From: Deferribacteres bacterium
GTDB lineage: Bacteria; Chrysiogenota; Deferribacteres; Deferribacterales; Geovibrionaceae
DNA: 64,000 nucleotides
Direction of reading: 5' to 3'
Assembly (NCBI GenBank): GCA_023395255.1
Contig: JAEWZN010000011.1
Span: 186,001 to 250,000 of the forward strand
Shown here: positions 59,181 to 64,000 of the stretch, one piece after another
Layout: each line of letters begins with the position of its first letter
Position numbering within the stretch: the stretch's first letter is position 1
Position numbers and translations under genes: made by a program
The notes under the pieces: generated by a model
What the model was told of the DNA's origin: nothing
Databases searched by the model: none
Seen by the model: only the letters and a program-made list of their open reading frames with translations

Positions 59181-61457
59181 TTAAGCCTTGGAAATTTTTA
59201 CTGCGCTGGTATGAACCGCCATGCCTGTAACATCATTAACCGCATGAGGGAGCAGGTTTGAGCACATTATTCCGCTTGAGGCCGCTGCTGTCTGCCTGTA
59301 GCCGTTTTTCACGCCGAAGCCCGCCATGTAAGTGAACACAGTGTCCGGGCGGATACCGTCCGTAACATGGGCTGTTCCTGTCTCTTTTCCTGTGGCGTTT
59401 TCGAGAGATATTCTGTCTCCGTTCTTTATCCCGTGGGTTTTGGCTGTCTCTGTGTTGATCCACACGGGGTTCTCGGACATAAGAGCAGAAAGCGAGGGAA
59501 CAAAAGCTGTGGCAGCATTGGTGTGGACAGCCGCTTTTGCCTGAATAAACAGGAGCTCATTTGAACCTGCTATTTTGATATTTCTGAATCTGGGTACGCC
59601 GTAGCCCGGCCAGAGCTGCTCAACATCCTCGGAGAAGAACTCAATTTTGCCGCTTTTTGTCTTAAACTTCATATGGCTGGCAAAGGTTCCGTCCGGATCA
59701 AGGTTGGCTGAGGCTTCGGGGTATTTTTCAACAAATTTTTCGATCATGGAGGGCTCTCTCAGCAGGAAGGACACTCCGTATGAAACAAAGCCTTTTTCCT
59801 TGATCTCCTTAAGAAATTCAGGATTCCCCGCTGTCTGCATTTCGATATATTTCTCCATGCTCCCGCCCCAGGGATAATACTCCGCAAGACCGAGTTTCTC
59901 AGCAAGACCGTACCATATTTCGGCACTGGATTTCGCACCACCGATTGTTTTGACAGTCGGCTGACGGAGTGAATACGCAGGGGATTGTCCGGATCTGTTT
60001 TCGATGGGCTCGAACCTTTCCAGATATGTGACTTCCGGCAGGAAATAATCTGCAAAAGCGGCAGTGTCAGTCATGTACACATCACAGACAACGACTAATT
60101 CCATGGCCTTCATGGCCTCTGCCATTTTCGGATAGTCCGCCAGAGTCTGCATGGGGTTTGTTCTTGTCATTACCCAGCCTTTCACAGGGTACGGCTTTTC
60201 GGTGAGGGCGGTATCAAGGATTCTCTGGTAGATTCCGCCTCTTTTTATGCTGTATTTAAATCTTTCGCCGTCCAGAGCATCCAGTCTGGGAGCAGCTTTG
60301 GGGTATTCGACCTTGATCTTTTTCAGCTCAGGAGCAACCTGAACACCGGCGAGCTTGTTATAAGCTTCCGGGCTCCTTTTGCTGTAAAGTCCGCCTTTGC
60401 GCTCAAAGTTCCCCACAAGCGCATTGAGTGCGAAAAGAGCTCTGCGTGTGTCAAACTCCTCAAATGAGTAAGTCGTTCTGTGGCCGGGAGAAACAACCGC
60501 AGCAGGAGCAGCGGCGGCAAATTCCCTTGTTATACGCCTTATTGCCCCGGCGCTCACACCGGAATGCATCTCCGCAAATTCAGGGGTTATGTTCTCTATG
60601 CTTCTTGCGAACTCATCGAAGCCTATGGCGTATTGCGTTATAAACTCTTTGTCATACAACTCATTTTTTATGAGCTCATTACACATCGCAAGAGCAACAA
60701 CAATATCCGTTCCGGGCTTTATGTAGAAATATTCATCAGCCTTGCTGGACACCACGGACATACGCGGGTCAAAGCTTACCAGCTTGCCGCCTTTACTCTG
60801 GAGATCCGCAGTTCTGTAAGTATCGCCCACCTCAACACCTTCAAACAGGTTGTGGCCGAATACTATCAGATATTTAGTATTCTTGAGATCCCACACCATG
60901 TCATCTCCGAGCATAATGTCCGCAGTGACGTATCTGCCCCCCGGACACATTGTGGAGTGAGAAAAGGTGTTAGGAGAGCCGAAGGCCTTCGCAAAATGAG
61001 TGAACTGGCTGTAAAGAGAGCCTGACTTGGCAGAAAAAGCCACTGTCTCAGGGCCGAACTTGCTTTTAAGCTCATTCATTTTTGCGGCTATTTCGCTGTA
61101 GGCCTGCTCCCAGCTTATAACTTCCCATTCGCCCGCACCTCTTTCGCCATTCCTTTTCATAGGTTTAACAATACGGTTCGGGTCATTCAGGAGGCTGTAG
61201 CCGCTGCTGCCTCTGGCACAGATTCTTGTTTTCTGATGCCCGGCATTTTTATTCCCTTCGATAAAGATTTTACCGCCTCCCAGATCATGCACCCTGACAG
61301 GACACCTGTAAGAACACATCTCACAGGTTGTATTAGTTTCAGGCGTTACACCCTCAACCCTGATATTATCCTGAAAGGCAACAGCCCCAAGCGGTAATGT
61401 GCCGGCTGCACAAGCGGCAGCAGCACCCTGCATAAAACGTCTACGAGTTACTTTCAT
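59181..61457 (-). CDS. Molybdopterin catalytic subunit, thiosulfate/polysulfide reductase type
   Basis: A 758-residue bis-MGD oxidoreductase with a Tat signal (RRRFMQGAAAACAAG, twin Arg at 5-7), so it works in the periplasm. One [4Fe-4S] site is formed by C45, C48, C52 and C80. The residue expected to bind Mo is Cys171 in HSTMCPGGRY, as in PhsA/PsrA-type enzymes, rather than Ser or SeCys. The molybdopterin-binding C-terminal domain (about 635-758) is complete. Likely substrates are thiosulfate, polysulfide or tetrathionate; arsenate reductase is less likely but not excluded. It is the first gene of the operon. Confidence 0.9.
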   Translation of the reverse strand: MKVTRRRFMQGAAAACAAGTLPLGAVAFQDNIRVEGVTPETNTTCEMCSYRCPVRVHDLGGGKIFIEGNKNAGHQKTRICARGSSGYSLLNDPNRIVKPMKRNGERGAGEWEVISWEQAYSEIAAKMNELKSKFGPETVAFSAKSGSLYSQFTHFAKAFGSPNTFSHSTMCPGGRYVTADIMLGDDMVWDLKNTKYLIVFGHNLFEGVEVGDTYRTADLQSKGGKLVSFDPRMSVVSSKADEYFYIKPGTDIVVALAMCNELIKNELYDKEFITQYAIGFDEFARSIENITPEFAEMHSGVSAGAIRRITREFAAAAPAAVVSPGHRTTYSFEEFDTRRALFALNALVGNFERKGGLYSKRSPEAYNKLAGVQVAPELKKIKVEYPKAAPRLDALDGERFKYSIKRGGIYQRILDTALTEKPYPVKGWVMTRTNPMQTLADYPKMAEAMKAMELVVVCDVYMTDTAAFADYFLPEVTYLERFEPIENRSGQSPAYSLRQPTVKTIGGAKSSAEIWYGLAEKLGLAEYYPWGGSMEKYIEMQTAGNPEFLKEIKEKGFVSYGVSFLLREPSMIEKFVEKYPEASANLDPDGTFASHMKFKTKSGKIEFFSEDVEQLWPGYGVPRFRNIKIAGSNELLFIQAKAAVHTNAATAFVPSLSALMSENPVWINTETAKTHGIKNGDRISLENATGKETGTAHVTDGIRPDTVFTYMAGFGVKNGYRQTAAASSGIMCSNLLPHAVNDVTGMAVHTSAVKISKA

Positions 61458-61542
61458 AGATTCCCTCGTTTTAGATATTTACTCTTTGTTAATGAACATA
61501 GTCTCATGACTATTTAATAAACCGATAATCTTTATTGGAAAG

Positions 61543-61570
61543 GCTATATTGACATGGTTTATCATGTCAA
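61543..61570 (-). promoter_or_regulatory. Predicted reductase operon promoter overlapped by a perfect palindrome
   Basis: On the minus strand TTGACA (61565-61570) and TATAGC (61543-61548) are 16 nt apart, about 80 nt before the ATG. The -35 box and spacer form a perfect 8-bp inverted repeat, TTGACATG/CATGTCAA (61549-61556 and 61563-61570). A second palindrome ATAGTC/GACTAT (61498-61513) lies just downstream of the predicted start site. Both are candidate operators. Confidence 0.6.
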
Positions 61571-61965
61571 TGGTATTTGTAAAATTTAGGTAACGCTTAC
61601 AATGCCTTATAGACTTAATTTACAGGCTTATTTTTCAGGATTTGAGGGAGGGAATATGTGAGTTATCTTTCATATCAACGTCTTCTCTAATTCATAGCCA
61701 TTTAATATGTTTTATCTGTAGTGAACAAAAGTTATATATTTTATCTGTAAAATAATGTGGCACTATCTATACGCCGGACACATTGCGTTAAATTAGTCAA
61801 AATATAACGCTTTTGACTGTTTACAGCATAAAAATGAGCATATGAAAATAACCCCTTGTCAGAGAGGGTTCTAAGACACTTAAATTTAAAAATAAAACAA
61901 AAGACTGAATACTATGTTCAATTTTATTGATTAATAGTTCGGTAAAGATGAATAAACAAAAATAA
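61571..61965. other. AT-rich intergenic region without a recognised gene
   Basis: This stretch between the reductase promoter and the terminator of the flagellin/DUF2292 transcript holds no supported gene. It contains a direct repeat of TTTTATCTGTA at about 61712 and 61740 and a weak AACCC/GGGTT hairpin at about 61853-61873. Nothing else was recognised. Confidence 0.6.
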
Positions 61966-61995
61966 AGCAGGGGGAGCACAACGCATCCCCCTGCT
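61966..61995 (-). terminator. Terminator of the flagellin-DUF2292 transcript
   Basis: AGCAGGGGGA pairs with TCCCCCTGCT around a 10-nt loop; on the minus strand TTTATTTTTGTTTATT follows. Confidence 0.88.
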
Positions 61996-62004
61996 GTTAA
62001 TTTA

Positions 62005-62172
62005 CTATATTTTCAATGACTGAGTCTTTTTAACTATAGTGACTTTTCCGCCTTCAAACTTCACTTCTACCGATCCGTAGAAGTTACTCTGGAACATCTC
62101 TCTCAAGAGTTCCTGAAGCTGATTAAGCTGAGAATTTTCACCCTTTGTTTTCTGCACACTCACTGCAGCCAT
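62005..62172 (-). CDS. 55-residue DUF2292-like small protein
   Basis: A short open frame from an ATG with GGAGGTG 5 nt upstream encodes a 55-residue protein. The C-terminal part YGSVEVKFEGGKVTIVKKTQSLKI matches the pattern of the DUF2292 family (YG.+.+...+GK+..I.+T...+). The N-terminal half is helical and Gln-rich (NSQLNQLQELLREMF). It lies 45 nt after the stop of the third flagellin and before a strong terminator, so it is probably on the flagellin transcript. Function is unknown; a link to flagellin production is only suggested by position. Confidence 0.8.
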   Translation of the reverse strand: MAAVSVQKTKGENSQLNQLQELLREMFQSNFYGSVEVKFEGGKVTIVKKTQSLKI

Positions 62173-62217
62173 AGCACACCTCCATGTTTTAAGAAACTAC
62201 ATCCATGTTTTCAATGA

Positions 62218-64000
62218 CTAACCCTGAAGAAGCTGAAGAGCCATCTGGGGTATCTGGTTAGCCTGTGCAAGCATTGCTGTGCCTGACTGGCTGAGGATCT
62301 GATACCTTGTGAATGTCGCCATTTCATCCGCAACGTCAAGGTCGCGTATGCGTGATTCGGCGGCAGTCATGTTCTCTCTTGCCGTATCAAGGTTCGTGAT
62401 GGTGTATTCAAGTCTGTTGATCTGCGCACCGATTGTAGCCCTTACAGTAACCACTTTGTTAAGAGCGGCATCTATATCGGGTATAGCTCTCTGCGCAAGC
62501 GACTGGGAAACAAGGGTAATATTCTCAATTCCAAGCCCCACTACATCAAGCTGGGGAATGGAAACAGAGAGAGCCTGTCCCTGGTTCGCTCCGATCTGGA
62601 GATCGGTGGAGTTATCAACAACATGGAGGAAATGTTCCTTCGCGGCGGCACTGGTGTCGGTCGCAAATTCGATTTTCTGTGTAACGGGGTTCCATACTTC
62701 TGTTACGCCGGCACGGGAATCTATAACGATTTCCACTCCGTCGATTATACCGTAAACCCTGTCATCACTGGTTTCATCAACACCTATGAGCTTTCCTGTG
62801 TGAGCATCTTTCACTGTCACAGTTGTTGTGTTGTTTTTGGATTCCTGAATCTGAGCGAGAGAAAAAGCGTCTATAAGAGCCTGATCGCCGCTGAAAGCCA
62901 GTTCACCCTGCTCGCCCGTGAGAGCGGTCTGGATTATGAATGTACCCTTAACACTTCTGGGGCCGCTGTTTGAGGGCATGGAAACATAATCCACGAGGTG
63001 GCTGTTTACACTGGCGGAATCGGAACCCATTCCGAGTTTAACAATAGCTTCCTCAAGTTTCTTTTCAAGGTCGGCTATTGTATCATCGCCCTGGAGGTAT
63101 ATAGTGGTGCTTTTGCCATTGCCCCACAGGGTAAGTTCCTGCTTGTTGCTGAAAATATTATTGCCGTCGGCATCAGTGAAGACGCTTATGTCTTTCAGCT
63201 TGGTAGTGGTTGTGGCTGCTTCGCCCGCACCTGTGACATCAAGGTCAAAGGCATCCGTCATGGTGCGCCCGTTCGGGGTCGCCTGATCGTTTGAGAGCTC
63301 TTTGAAGTTCAGCGTGATATTACCGAGGTCAAGGTTGCCAGTCTGCGTGTTAAGCTGAGCATAATAAACCTTAACCTGATTATAGTCGGTAATGGTATCG
63401 CCGTTATCGGGAGGCGTAAGCGAGTTTTGGGCTGTGAAGTAGATAGTCGGGCCGTTCTGTTTTGAAGGTCCGCCGGTTATCTGGATGGAGCCTCCGCCTG
63501 AGCCCGCATAGTTGCCGTCTGCCGCGACACCGCCGGAGAGGGAGAAAAGAACCTTATCTCCAGTCTGCACTGAGCCGCTGGCTGAAAGAGTGAAGCTGAA
63601 GTCTATGTCTATGGTGTTGCCGGCTGAGTTCTGGAGACCCGCTGCGGCTGTGTCCACAGTATATGTTGATGATGTGAGCGCCGTGTAGGCTGCGGTTACT
63701 TTGACCCACTGACCCACTGTGCCTGTGAGGGCATCAATGAATCTTACATTAAGGGTTACACTCGCTGTATCACCCGCTTCTGCGCCGGAGGTGAATTCAA
63801 CTTCGATATAACCGCTTCTGCCGCCTGTAGAGGCTGCCGTTACGTTGCTCACAAGGAAGGAAGAGCCGGGTTGTCCGTAGTATGCCAGAGTCTGGACTGT
63901 GCTTGATGATGTTGCTACAACTCCGTTGCCGCTGATTACAACACTGAAGTACGCAGTGCCTGTAGTGGGCATAGTTTCGGGATCGCTGACAAAAGATACG
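62218..64000 (-). CDS. fliC: Third large flagellin, N-terminus beyond the window
   Basis: About 594 C-terminal residues of a further large flagellin are visible. The frame continues through the window edge: VSFVSDPETMPTTGTAYFSV lines up with GFVTDPNTLASTGTAYYTV of paralogue A, so the Met at 63972 is internal. The C-terminal D1/D0 region is conserved (ATIGAQINRLEYTI...AESRIRDLDVADEMATF) and ends ALQLLQG. It is clearly more diverged from paralogues A and B than these are from each other, with several small deletions in the insert. Coding upstream of 64000 is not seen. Confidence 0.94.
   Translation of the reverse strand, partial: VSFVSDPETMPTTGTAYFSVVISGNGVVATSSSTVQTLAYYGQPGSSFLVSNVTAASTGGRSGYIEVEFTSGAEAGDTASVTLNVRFIDALTGTVGQWVKVTAAYTALTSSTYTVDTAAAGLQNSAGNTIDIDFSFTLSASGSVQTGDKVLFSLSGGVAADGNYAGSGGGSIQITGGPSKQNGPTIYFTAQNSLTPPDNGDTITDYNQVKVYYAQLNTQTGNLDLGNITLNFKELSNDQATPNGRTMTDAFDLDVTGAGEAATTTTKLKDISVFTDADGNNIFSNKQELTLWGNGKSTTIYLQGDDTIADLEKKLEEAIVKLGMGSDSASVNSHLVDYVSMPSNSGPRSVKGTFIIQTALTGEQGELAFSGDQALIDAFSLAQIQESKNNTTTVTVKDAHTGKLIGVDETSDDRVYGIIDGVEIVIDSRAGVTEVWNPVTQKIEFATDTSAAAKEHFLHVVDNSTDLQIGANQGQALSVSIPQLDVVGLGIENITLVSQSLAQRAIPDIDAALNKVVTVRATIGAQINRLEYTITNLDTARENMTAAESRIRDLDVADEMATFTRYQILSQSGTAMLAQANQIPQMALQLLQG

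Overview
The window looks like chromosome of a motile, anaerobically respiring Gram-negative bacterium. It has lipid A/Kdo/heptose genes, an outer-membrane porin, a Wzi-like barrel, a polysaccharide-export secretin-like protein, very large flagellins, and a Tat-exported molybdopterin thiosulfate/polysulfide-type reductase. Gene style and content fit Deferribacterota (Geovibrio/Denitrovibrio-like), but that assignment is an inference; no 16S gene is present. There is no phage, insertion sequence or CRISPR array.

Layout. 0.2-3.6 kb: a divergent HTH pair, an XRE regulator followed by a cytoplasmic subtilisin-like (S8) protease, and a lone receiver domain. 3.6-6.7 kb: a class II fumarase and a two-subunit Fe-S class I fumarase, divergently transcribed. 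6.9-13.1 kb: small membrane and lipoproteins, two tRNA-Ser genes, an RluA-type pseudouridine synthase with a receiver protein, a DUF4405 protein, galE and a nitrilase. 13.3-19.4 kb: surface polysaccharide genes (WecA-like transferase, Wzi-like barrel, nine-fold SLBB exporter). 19.9-25.4 kb: porin, FG-GAP-like protein, hslUV. 25.6-28.9 kb: an overlapping lipopolysaccharide operon (DUF374 acyltransferase, waaA, lpxL-like, gmhB). 28.8-43.8 kb: chemoreceptor, old-yellow-enzyme, DUF493/nfeD/trmB, DUF1858, rpmB, RelA/SpoT, recJ, AEC transporter, argC and argJ.

43.9-57.7 kb is a flagellar filament and glycosylation island. Two paralogous 794-residue flagellins surround flaG, next to a Maf-type (DUF115) motility glycosyltransferase and a six-gene pseudaminic acid operon. 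In that operon the usual PseH acetyltransferase is replaced by a formyltransferase-like gene, which predicts an N-formylated nonulosonic acid on the flagellin. 57.9-61.5 kb is the reductase operon. 62.0-64.0 kb holds a third flagellin, cut by the window edge, with a previously unlisted 55-residue DUF2292-like gene behind it.

Three non-coding observations stand out. First, a modular three-hairpin repeat occurs in intergenic gaps at 19.7, 21.5, 34.8 and 35.5 kb. Its loops and linkers are conserved while its stems differ but still pair, and two copies sit between 45-bp direct repeats with the same 153-bp period. Second, both complete flagellin genes have a sigma-28-type promoter, then a shared 17-nt motif and a strong terminator hairpin inside the 5' leader, suggesting attenuation or a FliA-driven small RNA. 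Third, a perfect palindrome overlaps the predicted reductase promoter.
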